A stretch of DNA of 64,000 bases from NCBI GenBank assembly GCA_029216955.1, contig JANAVB010029819.1:40067753-40131752 (forward strand), given 5' to 3'. This document shows, one piece after another, positions 35,837-46,265 of this stretch. The position numbers were made by a program, and so were the translations under genes. The stretch's first letter is position 1, and each line of letters opens with the position of its first letter. The notes below the pieces were generated by a model that saw nothing but the letters and a program-made list of their open reading frames with translations, had not been told where the DNA came from and searched no databases. This DNA comes from Iris pallida. Lineage: Eukaryota; Streptophyta; Magnoliopsida; Asparagales; Iridaceae.

Positions 35837-36031
35837 TGTTGTGAAACCCTTACTATTCACCATTATGTCATGAGTTACACATGACCCTTGGGATCATGTA
35901 ACTCATGACCCTTGGGTTATGTAACTCTTGACCCTTGGGTTGCCCCTTATCCCTATATATATGGCCCTTGCCATATGATGAAAGAATAGAAGAAAAATAC
36001 TATTCTACGATATCTAGTATCCCTTCAAACA
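35837..36031 (+). repeat. 5' LTR of element I
   Basis: 195 bases, TGTTGTGAAACCC to CTTCAAACA. It holds three near-copies of TGACCCTTGGGNT...ATGTAACTC and a TATA box (CTATATATATGG, about 35953-35964). It differs from the 3' LTR only in CCCC versus CCAC near 35944. The primer-site sequence CGTTATCAGCACGA follows at 36032. Confidence 0.95.
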
Positions 36032-36808
36032 CGTTATCAGCACGATTGCTGAAGCAAGAAGAATCGACGTCAAGATCTCGACGTCATCTTTCCTTTTTCC
36101 CTAGTCGATCCGACCAGAGGCTGGTAACACTTCTTAAATTTTTTTTTATAAATTAATTGTTTGAATGAAAATTAGCAATATATATATATCTAACAATCTA
36201 AGAGTGATATTCTTTATATTGCTAACGTTCAAAACAAATTTTTTTAAAATCGATCTAACTCTTAGATTGTTGGAATATCAATTTGTTGTACAGTGAACAA
36301 TATTTGTTTTAATAAGAAGCAAATTTGTTCAAAGCAAATTTGACTTTTAAAAATTTATTATTTGTTTTTCCTGTTTGTCTCTGTTCATAAGGAATAATAA
36401 TAATAATAAAAAAACATTTCGTTACTGTTTCCATATTGCTAAAACAACTTGTTACTGTCTATAACATTTTACAATTGCTTCTGTTGCTTAAATCAAAAAG
36501 CTATTAGATGCTCCCTGTTGCTCATGCTAATTGCCAGTCACTTTAGCCGGTTCGATGGGGGATGGAGCTAAAATGACTTCAGTCTGGTTAATTTGAGGAG
36601 GAACTAAAAAAACCAAAAGCTCTTCAACTGTTTCTACTGATTGATGTTTAGCATAGCCGCAGAAAGGAAAGGAAATGAAATCAATTTCTTGGTGTTTCCT
36701 TTCCTTTGAAAATTTACAATTTCGATCGTTTTTTTTTCGGTGTTTGGAAATGTCAAGAAAATTGGAAAAAAAAGTAAATGTGGAAAATATAATTCTTACG
36801 AGAAAAAA

Positions 36809-37010
36809 AAACACTTAAATCCAAAAGCTTCTGTTGCTTAAATTGAAAGCTTCTGGACATTTGTTGCTTAGAATTTGTTACTGTTTACAATTCGTTTTTA
36901 AAGCTTAAATCCAAAAGCTTCTGTTGCTTAGAATTTGTTACTGTTTACAATTCGTTTTTAAAAGAAAGCTTCTAGATATTTGTTACTGTCTTCAAAACAA
37001 AAGAAAGCTT
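36809..37010 (+). repeat. Local duplications in element I leader
   Basis: TTAAATCCAAAAGCTTCTG and GAATTTGTTACTGTTTACAA, with ATTCGTTTTTAA, recur two or three times within 200 bases, consistent with recent tandem duplication of 50-60 bases. Confidence 0.75.
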
Positions 37011-37324
37011 CTCGACATTTGTTATTACAATTTAAAAAAAAAAAACTAGTTACTGTTAATAATTTGTTTTAGCTATAAAAGCTATCGTGATTTATTTCAT
37101 ATCAGTACCATCTTATTTAATAACATTTGTTGTTACATATAACTAAGATTGCTATTATCAATTATCATTTCATAGATCAATTATCATTTCCTAGATTGAC
37201 ACCTTAGACAAACATTAGTGTGTTACTACTTTTTGTCAATACTAGTTCCTTTTTACTCAATATATCAATTTAGGCTAAATCAAACAATTAATTGATTTAG
37301 TAAAATTCCTTTATTTTTAAAAGT

Positions 37325-37490
37325 TCTAAAGTTAAGATTTGTTTGGGAACAAGCCGAAAGGGCCCTTCTGTCAACAAGACAAAATTCGTCTAAGCGACCG
37401 GTACTTAAGAGTTCCTAGTGAACCTCTGCTTGCTGGGATCCGGCCCCTACAGCTAACCCAACCTTATCAAAACTTGAAAAACTAAAATTT
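37325..37490 (+). repeat. Conserved non-coding block shared with 63030-63210 (inverted)
   Basis: A GC-richer island in the AT-rich leader, containing GGGAACAAGCCGAAAGGG, TAAGCGAC and CCCCTACAGCTAACCCAA. The reverse complement of 63030-63210 has the same words in the same order with similar spacing. No shared reading frame is open in both copies. Confidence 0.6.
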
Positions 37491-37585
37491 TAAAGGTCTA
37501 TTACTAAAATCTTTTTAATTGTTAAATTTTAGTTTAAAGCCATCTTATTGAGTAAATATATATTTTTCTTTTCATTGATCTATAG

Positions 37586-40500
37586 ATGAAGTGTGAATGC
37601 CTTGTGGACAGCGCCTCGATGCACACAATCCTTCGAGAAAAAAGCTATTTTTATAGCATATATGATTATGACGGTCCCGTTATTACGATATCAGGACTAT
37701 CAAACATAATAGAAGGATCTGGTGAAGCAATTATATTGCTCCCAAATAAAACAAGACTAATAATAAAAGATGCACTATTCTCTCCTAAATCAAATAGGAA
37801 CCTCATAAGTTTCAAGGACATTCGTTTAAACGGATATCACTTAGAAACAAATGAAATAAATGAGGCAGAATATCTGTATGTTACTCGTCTAAAAGATGGT
37901 TCAAAAACTATCTTAGAACGATTCAAGGGACTCCCGTCGGGTCTCTATCATACTCATATTCAATCAACAGAAGCTAACATGATTGTGCACCAGAAGTGTC
38001 ATTCATCGCCAAAATTTAAACTTTGGCATAATAGACTGGGTCACCCAGGATCAGCTATGATGAAATGAATCATAAGCCAATGCAGTGGACACAACCTGCA
38101 GAACCTGAAGATTCTTCAGAAGTATGATTTCTCGTGTGTACCTTGTTTTCAAGGCAAAATTATAACGAGACCATCCCTTTTGAAAGTGGGACTAGAGTCT
38201 CCTAGCTTCTTAGAGAGAATTCATGGAGACATTTGCGGACCTATCCACCCCGCAAGTGGTTCATTTAGGTACTTTATGGTACTTATCGATGCATCTACTA
38301 AATGGTTGTATGTGTGCCTTTTGTCCACCCACAACTTAGCTTTTTCTAAGCTATTGGCACAAATAATTAAGTTGCGGGCTCATTTCCCCGATAACCATAT
38401 CAAAAAATTAAGACTTGATAATGCGGGTGAATTTACTTCACAGGTCTTTCAAGACTATTGCCAAGCAACTGGCATCGAAGTTGAACATCCTGTAGCTCAT
38501 GTTCACACCCAGAACGGGTTAGCAGAATCCCTTATTAAGAGATTACAATGGATTGCTCGTCCATTGTTGATGCAGTCACAGTTGACTGTGGAAGCTTGGG
38601 GTCATGCTATATTGCATGCTGCATCACTTATTAGAATACGGCTTTCTGGAGGTCATATTCTATCTCCGATGCAGCTCGCTTATGGTTCACCTCCAAATAT
38701 CTCTCATTTGAGAGTTTTTGGTTGTGCTGTTTACGTCCCCATTGCTCCCCCACAGAGGACCAAAATGGGTCCACAACGTCGATTAGGTATCTATGTTGGG
38801 TTTGGCTCACCCTCTATAATTAGATACCTAGAACCCCTGACGGGTGACGTATTTAAGGCACGTCTTGATGACTGTGAGTTTGATGAAGGATTATTTTCTA
38901 AACTGGGCACACAGTCTAAGAAGCCAGAAGCTTCTAAGACAATTTCTTGGGACACAAAAACTTTGTCTCATTTTGATCCGCGTACAAGTCAATGTGAAGA
39001 TAAGATCCTGAAGATATTACATCTTCAGAACACTGTACATCTACTTCCGGATACATTTACTGACAACTAGAAGATTGTCAGATCACACGTCCCTGCTGCC
39101 AACACGCCAGCTAGGATTGACATCCCCAAAGATGGATACAATCCGCCGACAGCAGAAATGGCAATACCTCAATTAAAAAGAGGACGCCCACCAGGTTCGA
39201 GAGACAAAGTCCCTCGTAAAAAAAAAACTCTGGAGAAATTAAGAAGATCCCAACACAGGATGCTGAGCTCAGATCAGCTACCTCTCCCCTCCTAGTTTCC
39301 CCTGAAGAGGAACAAACAGGAGAAATATCATTAAATTATGTACGTACTGGAGAGGTACTGAACAGAAAAAGTACAGTCGTCGACGACGATTTTTCGTAGA
39401 ATATTGCCGTTCACGTCACTGAAAATGACGATGACATTGATCCACGGTCTCTAGCAGAATGTAAACACAGAGGCGATTGGCCAAAGTAGAACGAGGCAAT
39501 AGGAGTAGAGCTGGACTCACTCTTGAAATGTGAAGTCTTTGGACCAGTAGTCCAAACACCTGAAGGTGTAAAACCTGTGGGATATAAATGGATCTTCACA
39601 AGAAAAAGAAATGAACACAACATAGTTGTGCGCTACAAAGCACGCCTTGTAGCACAAGGTTTCTCCCAGAAATCGGGAATAGATTATGAAGAAACATATT
39701 CTCATGGGAATACCTTCAGATTCCTGATCAGCCTCTCTTCTCTGTTAAGCCTAGAAATGCAGCTCATGGACGTTGTGACTGCATATCTTTATGGCAATAT
39801 AGATAAAGATATCTATATGAAACTCCCTGAAGGATATAAAATTTCACCAGAGAAAATATATAGACCTCGGGACACCTATTCTGTAAGGTTACAAAGATCA
39901 TTGTACGGTCTTAAACAATCAGGAAAAATGTGGTATAACAGACTAAGTGAGTTTCTTGCTACGCAATGATTTACTAATGATAAAGTCTGCCCGTGTATCT
40001 TTATAAAAAGATCGGGAACAGGATTTGTTATAGTCGCCGTTTATGTCGACAATTTAAATCTCATTGGATCTCCTGCAGAGATCACTGAGATATCTAAAAG
40101 CCTTAAGACAACTTTTGAAATGAAAGACCTAGGGAAAATAAAGTATTGTCTTGGCTTACAGATCGAACACCTAAAGGGTGGTATCCTGTTACACCAATCT
40201 ACATATACACGAAGATTACTTAAACAATTCCATATGGATAAATGCCATCCCCTTAGTACACCAATGGTCGTTCGATCATTGGACGCAAAGAAGGACCCTT
40301 TCCGTCCACTGGAAGAGGGGGAGGAATTATTAGGTCCTGAAGTACCTTACCTAAGTGCCATTGGGGCACTACTCTATATAGCTAACTGTACGCCTCCTGA
40401 TATAGCATTTTCAGTTAACTTATTAGCCAGATACAGTGCAGCGCCCACAAAGCGCTACTGGAATGGAGTGAAGCATCTTCTGCGCTACCTCCAAGGGTCT

Positions 40501-41047
40501 ATAGACCTAGGACTATATTACTCGAATAGTGGGTCTTCCACTTTACTTGGTTATTCAGATGCAGGTTATAGATCAGATCCCCACACAGAGAAATCACAAA
40601 CTGGATTTGTGTTTACTTTCGGTGGTACGGCTATCTCCTGGAGGTCCGTCAAACAGACCAGTGTGGCTATCTCATCCAACCATTCTGAACTCCTGGCAAT
40701 CCATGAAACAAGCAAGGAGTGTGTTTGGCTTCGCTCCGTCATTCAGCACATTTTGGCATCTACTGGCCTGAAGACTGGTGAACTTGAGCCTACTACCCTT
40801 TTTGAAGATAATGCAGCATGCGTAGCTCAACTTCAGAAAGGATACATAAAGAATGACAAGACGAAGCACATATCCCCCAAATTCTTCTGGACGCACGACC
40901 TTCAAGAGAAGGAACAAGTCAAAATACAACAAATTTAATCTTGTAATAACTTAGCAGATTTGTTTACCAAAACACTGCCACGATGTACTTTTGTAAAGCT
41001 TGTAAGAGGAATAGGGATGAGGCAACTAAAAGACCTGCAAGCATGAA
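37586..41047 (+). pseudogene. Element I pol (protease-integrase-RT-RNase H), broken
   Basis: Copia-type pol. Protease has CLVDSASMHTI (37586 on; family D-S-G/A-x). The GAG-pre-integrase motif is LWHNRLGHPGSAMM near 38020. The integrase core has HGDICGPI, LDNAGEF and QNGLAESL (38180-39070). Reverse transcriptase is at 39523-40100 (YKARLVAQGFSQKSGIDYEE, SLYGLKQSGKMWY) and RNase H at 40540-40900 (GYSDAGY, ISSNHSELLAI). In-frame stops at 38067 (probably from CGA), 39068 (from TGG), 39967 and 40936, and a frame break near 39200-39500, prevent a full product. The catalytic YVDD reads YVDN (AAT at 40051-40053). It cannot encode active enzymes. Confidence 0.9.
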
Positions 41048-41253
41048 GCTTGTATAGATCAGGGGGAGTAAAACTATAGGATTGTACTCTTTTTCCTTAG
41101 GACTGATGGTTTTTCCCACTGGGTTTTCCACAACCAAGGTTTTAATGAGGCAAACCAAGTTTACTCTGGATCCAGCAGTATCCACCCCATTAGCTTATTG
41201 AATCCTGAAGTATTTCATAAGTGGATCCAAGAAAATGGATGAATAAGGGGGAG

Positions 41254-41448
41254 TGTTGTGAAACCCTTACTATTCACCATTATGTCATGAGTTACACATG
41301 ACCCTTGGGATCATGTAACTCATGACCCTTGGGTTATGTAACTCTTGACCCTTGGGTTGCCACTTATCCCTATATATATGGCCCTTGCCATATGATGAAA
41401 GAATAGAAGAAAAATACTATTCTACGATATCTAGTATCCCTTCAAACA
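41254..41448 (+). repeat. 3' LTR of element I
   Basis: 195 bases, preceded by the polypurine tract AAGGGGGAG (41245-41253), with one base different from the 5' LTR. Confidence 0.95.
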
Positions 41449-41616
41449 CATGCATCTTTATTCATTCCTGGATAGTATTTTAAGCTTACTTACCAGGCAC
41501 AAGCAATAGTTGGCTGGCTTACTTATTAACCACAACAAAAAAGGAAGGAAGAAAGAAAGAAAGACACTAAGGAGATGCATATGGTACTTGACATGCACGT
41601 GTGGATTTCATTTGCT

Positions 41617-42018
41617 TCAGGCGCGGTTCCAAGTGACGGGCATCTCCCCCCACTTGTCCGATCCCTTTTGGACGCCCAATTTTTTCCAGACTTCCTCGGA
41701 GCCGTCTACAATGTTGTCGGCGCAACCTCTCCTTTGGTCGCATTCATCCACCACGGTTGCTACCACAGTGTGCTTGTTGCCGTGAATTGCGATCTTCTTG
41801 CCGCACATCCCCTTGAACCAGTGCGTCGACAGGGCGACGATCAAGGTGTTGTCGTTGTGGTAGCGTTCGTCGCACTCAGACGCACCCCCACCGCTTTCAC
41901 CCTTGGCAAAGCCATTGAGGGTCAGTGTTGCACTTGCGGCCTCGGTGAGCATGTAAGTCGAGGAGTGGAAGTCTACAACTAGAAGAATAAAGAGGAGGAA
42001 AAGGGAGGAGCACTTCAT
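41617..42018 (-). CDS. Ripening-related / barwin-like (kiwellin-type) secreted protein, short form
   Basis: A 133-codon minus-strand frame, ATG at 42018 and stop after MPVTWNRA. It begins with a signal peptide (SLFLLFILLVVDF, then A-S-A at the likely cleavage site). The family core follows: ATLTLNGFAKGESGGGASEC, DERYHNDNTLIVALSTHWF, CGKKIAIHGN and VVATVVDECDQRRGC. It ends DNIVDGSEEVWKKLGV ... MPVTWNRA. The family is apoplastic, with a double-psi barrel fold; several members are defence- or ripening-linked (known for the family). Compared with usual members, the Cys-rich N-terminal kiwellin part is absent. About a dozen residues containing the PPC motif are missing between RRGC and DNIVD, an in-frame loss. 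A TATA box lies about 60 bases upstream. It may be a functional short gene or a decaying copy. Confidence 0.75.
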   Translation of the reverse strand: MKCSSLFLLFILLVVDFHSSTYMLTEAASATLTLNGFAKGESGGGASECDERYHNDNTLIVALSTHWFKGMCGKKIAIHGNKHTVVATVVDECDQRRGCADNIVDGSEEVWKKLGVQKGSDKWGEMPVTWNRA

Positions 42019-42074
42019 TATCTTTACTTGCTACAACTGATCAGAGTACTAAGCTAAGCTGATCGAGTAAGCTT

Positions 42075-42084
42075 AGATATATAG
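42075..42084 (-). promoter_or_regulatory. Putative TATA box of the ripening-related gene
   Basis: CTATATATCT on the minus strand, 57-66 bases before the ATG at 42018. This allows a short 5' UTR of about 30 bases. Confidence 0.55.
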
Positions 42085-43651
42085 GAATGGAGGAGGTGAG
42101 TAGTTTTATTTTATACTGTCTCTCTGACTCTGAGCAAGCTCAGGAGTCAGGACGGCTACTGACGGTACCGAGTGTCGAACACTACATACCGACACCACGT
42201 TTGTAACAATCAAAGGGAATGCAACAAATTGAGACGTTTGTATCTCCTTGCCTCTTGATGTTGAGCTCATAGACCATGCAAATAGTTCCTAATTGGGACA
42301 TAGAAATTACCGCTTTTTTGTATTCGATCCAACGTATCTAATCCCACACTTTGTGATCATTGGGCTTGTAAAGTTGTTTTAACGTTTGGATTGCAGTAGA
42401 CAACAGTTACCAGAGTATCTTAAACTTCAGGACATTTAAGTTTGTTGGGGTCTCTTCGTAGATCATACAAGAAAATGACTGCATCGTTTCCATACACAAC
42501 ATGTTTAAATAGTTACGCCATACATGTCATGTCTCGATTATATCATATGCAACAAGTCTAGATAGCAACCCATTTTTTTGTTGCCTTTTTTTTCTTCCTT
42601 TTCTTTGTGATCTTTTATGTTCGGTTATGACATGGTGTAAAGTAAACTGTTTAATTCATCTTGAAAGTTTTTTTTCTTCCTTATATCTTTCTGAGGACGG
42701 CTACTGTGTTTGGCACCATGTTTACAACTATCAAACGAATTTTATACGGTGGTTCGGCACCATTTTTACAACTATATATCAAACAATCGAAGAGCACAAG
42801 CTGGTACTTTGACTCTACTATATTGCCCAAGTGTCGTCTTCTTGTTTGTCTTCATTCTATGTAAAGTGAGCAAGGACACATTCCCGTCTCAGGAGACAAC
42901 CAAGGACTATTTCTTTACCACTCTCGAATGAAGTGTCCTCAGAAACACAATCGTTAAGATTTAATTATGCATAAATTAAAGAGTTGATACAATTTAGAAT
43001 TGTTAGAATGATATAAATATATATAAACCCTCAATCCTTAAGAAAATTTTAAAAAAAATCGTACAAGTTGCAAAAACTTTAATATAGCTAGTATTATAGA
43101 AATACAACAATCAAATCATGTATAGCGCTCATTTTAAATGGATTAAAAAAACATACCTCTTCATGAATTCAGTTCTTGGTCCATGAAATCAACCTTCAAC
43201 TTGTGCATTGTGATATGTTAGAATAATAAAAATATTAACTCTCAACCCTCGTCAATACTATCGAGTTTTGATGTAGCTTTAGGCAAAAACACATATGGAT
43301 ATGTAGGGGCATGGCCCCACCTTGTTGGGATTTAGAGATGCACACAACGGATAATAATACGTAATGGCTATGTCCACCCAGACATATGGACATAGCCATT
43401 ACGTCGAAAGAAAACCCAAACCACACATGCTACACAAGACCAAGGAAAGATCAAATTAATGCACATGTATGTTCACTCAAACACGTCCCAACCATCTATT
43501 TATCAAAGACTACAATACAAAGTATTAGTCGGACTCTCTTGTCCCAAGAGTAGACAATTTACAACTTTTCAAGAGAAAGACAAAAGAGACAATTGGGAAC
43601 ATAAATAGAAAAATTTTACCCCTTACAAGATGCTCTTGTTATTGCCTAGGC
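42085..43651. other. Upstream and intergenic region, no gene recognised
   Basis: AT-rich. Words such as GACGGCTACTG and ACCA(C/T)GTTT(G/A)TAACAA recur at about 42150-42210 and 42697-42735, suggesting an old duplication. Short frames at 42627-42931 overlap each other and look random. A possible copia LTR start (TGTTGGGATTTAGAGATGC) lies at 43324. Confidence 0.5.
43359..43404. repeat. Perfect 18-bp inverted repeat (hairpin)
   Basis: ACGTAATGGCTATGTCCA (43359-43376), a 10-base loop, then the exact complement TGGACATAGCCATTACGT (43387-43404). It lies 35 bases inside a possible LTR start at 43324. Confidence 0.9.
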
Positions 43652-44892
43652 TACAAAGATGGACTCAGAACTTGTAAAAAATCAAATATCACAAGTCGAT
43701 TATTGTCCTAATTGGTATTATGTTATCAAATTACGTGCAAACATTAGAGACTGATAACATACAACAAACAAGCACTAGAAAAATAGAATCTATCCTTCTG
43801 TTCGCAATCACAGTTGCTACATGAGATATAACCAATACAATAGAAGAAGATGAAAGACAATAAAGATCTCCTTGCTGGGGTAATGACGATCACCGTAGCT
43901 CAAAGTAATATTTGTCATTGTCGATGATCTGCTCATGTCACCTCGTATACTGAACCTCGAGCGGACGAATCAGAAGAACCGAATAACAAAGTTTTATGGA
44001 TGGGTGGCGGCTGTGGTAAATTCTGAAGGTAGCAGGATACCTCTTTCTCTAATATTGTTTTTTTTAAAGAGACCAACGAAGATACTATATTTAAAGAGAG
44101 GTGAAACCCCAAGACCCTAATCCAACCATCGCCAATATCACGAAAGATTATGTTTAGTTTAAAATCGAATCACAAAATATAAGGAGCGATTTAAACTGAT
44201 TATCTACTAAATTTGCCCAATCAGTAGAATCTTTGTGCAAATTAGTGCAACTAGCACAACTGTGCATATCTTGAAGTGAACCCGCGGATTCGCTCATCCG
44301 TGACACCATGCAAATATGTGCTAATGCACAACCGCACAAATCTATGCACCTGAATGCAACCATGCAAATCGCGTACGATTGTACCATACAAATGCTCAAC
44401 CACAACAACCGTGTAGCAACCGTGCCGCAACTCGTGCATAAATGATAGCAATGTCACACAAAAGCGTCATCTCACGTCCAATGCTTACGTGCGTAGTAAA
44501 AAGGGTGCCATCAAAGCACACTTTGCACCCTTCATCACCAAGCTCCTACGTATTGGCTGAGCTCCTACGAAAATTTCCCAAAGAGGGTAATAAAACATAA
44601 ATATTTACATGAGGAGTTTAAACTTAACCCTCTAAGAAAACACCCACCATGGAAACCACATGGCCCACCACATCCCATGTGTGTATGTCAATACAAAGCA
44701 TAGCTATATATTGAGATATATAGTTGGATGTTTTCTAATGTGGCACTATATTTTTAATGGCAAAGCAAAAAAAAAAAACCCAACTATCTTCTACATATCT
44801 CAGTATATAAATGGGTTGAGCATTTCTCACAGTGACTATATACCATGCATTAGGATAGATGTCGCTTGTGACATAAATCTTCCTGCGTGGCT
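43652..44892 (-). repeat. 3' LTR of copia element H, segment 1
   Basis: Aligns with 52563-53733 from CAAAGATGGACT/TAAAGATGGACT onward (shared AATCACAGTTGC, AATAGAAGAAGATGAAAGA, ATCTCTTTCTCT, TAAGGAGCG and AAAACACCCACCA) at perhaps 75-80% identity by eye. Interrupted at 44893 by solo LTR G. Confidence 0.7.
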
Positions 44893-45275
44893 TGTAAGCC
44901 CCTAATTTTTAAATATATTTTTTATAATTTTAAATAGTGTTTATATCCTTAAAATAAATTATTGTAATTATTAGGAATTTTTTTAGAATTTTTAAATGAT
45001 TTTTAAAGCAAAATATATCATTTTGTAATTATTTAAATTGTTTTAATATCAAATTATAATTGTTTTAAATGTTTTAATCACTGTTTGCAATATTCGGATT
45101 GTCTGTGCAAATTAATTTTTGCACAGAGCAACAGCGGGGGTGAATATGCAATTTGAAAATTGCATTAACTAAGGCGGTTGGGTTTAGTGTAATTATCAAA
45201 CTAGGGGGGTTTTCTGTAAAACCGTCACCCGACGACCACTGACCTAGGCATTCGCCATCTCCGGTGATTAGCTGC

Positions 45276-45376
45276 TGAAACCCTAACCCTAAACCATAAT
45301 TTCCCTAACCCTAGCCCTAATTCCACCGCCTCCTCGACTCTATAAAGCCCCCTGACCCCAAACCCTAACCCTAGAC
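45276..45376 (+). promoter_or_regulatory. Telo-box cluster and TATA in solo LTR G
   Basis: Repeated AAACCCTAACCCTA-type words at 45278-45330 and 45359-45373 flank CTCTATAAAGCCC (TATA about 45339-45345). This is the likely U3/R promoter of the LTR, with telo-box elements typical of plant housekeeping promoters. Confidence 0.5.
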
Positions 45377-45984
45377 TTCCCTACGACCGCTCTAACCCCC
45401 GCCACAGCCCGTTCTCTTCCGACCAACCTCGCCGGAGTTCGTCTAATCCGACCCCGATGCCTACAGCCCACGTCGACCGCCCCAACCACTGTCAACTTGC
45501 TCGCCTCGACGAGCAGAGGCCAGCGCCACCCTTCGCCACCGACCCCGACGCCTACAACCGTCGCTAGTAGCCCTGTTCTTCGACTCGAAGCAGGACACGT
45601 ACGTGTCCTTTCATTTTTACTTTGCTTCTGTGTCTCGTTTTCACGTAGGAGACTCGACCCATGTCGGTGAGTGTGATGGTGGACTCGGACACAAAAAACT
45701 CGTATTGTAGGAGTCGTGCAAACCCAGGACACTGGCTCGTGTGTCTTCGTCTCCCAAACTGTCAGGACACGAAGACACAGGACTAAGGGTTAACGGGTTT
45801 ACTAGACTGCTATCGGGTTTAAAATCGATTAGCCTAATTCAAAATAAAACTAACTAAAACCCTACCCCTATCACATAACCCGAGCTGACCCCCTGGCCAG
45901 CCCGAGCATGTTAAGCCCCCCTGTTCCCCAGCCCGAGTTCGAGCCCCCCTTTCGTTTTTGTTTTGTTTTGCTTTTATTTTAATT

Positions 45985-46265
45985 GTTTTATTATATATAT
46001 ATTTAAAAAATATATATATTTATATATATATATTTTTTATTATATATATATATATGTATATATGTATTATATATATGTATATATGTATTTATATATTTAT
46101 ACATACTGTTATATATACATATATATACTGTATTTATATATATATGTATATTTTATATTTAGTATTTTATATATATATATCTATATTTATTATATATATA
46201 TATTCATTATATATGTATACATAAATAACTATGTATTTATGTATATATATGTAATTGCTGTATAT
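45985..46265. repeat. (TA)n-rich degenerate microsatellite
   Basis: About 280 bases of TATATA, ATGTATAT and TTTATATA words in LTR G. It produces spurious Ile/Tyr-rich frames (45958-46313). Confidence 0.95.

Larger units (their letters stand above)
36032..37585 (+). other. Leader of element I, gag missing
   Basis: About 1.5 kb of AT-rich sequence where gag should be. No CCHC knuckle or gag core is visible in any frame. The minus-strand ORF 36527-36814 is low-complexity. Duplicated words and a conserved block are listed separately. Confidence 0.7.
35837..41448 (+). mobile_element. Ty1/copia element I, complete ends, coding-dead
   Basis: 5612 bases with 195-base LTRs that differ at one position, and a perfect 5-bp TSD CATGC (35832-35836 and 41449-41453). 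The order protease, integrase, reverse transcriptase, RNase H is that of Ty1/copia. The short LTRs and the CGTTATCAGCACGA sequence after the 5' LTR suggest a Retrofit/Ale-like lineage (inferred). Gag is not recognisable, and pol carries multiple stops and an altered catalytic site. Confidence 0.93.

Noticed and set aside
41575..41982. 135-codon plus-strand ORF
   Set aside because: Antisense to the ripening-related gene, whose protein matches a known family.
45340..45732. 130-codon minus-strand ORF in LTR G
   Set aside because: Lies opposite GC-rich LTR promoter sequence, Arg/Val-rich, no family resemblance; inside a solo LTR.
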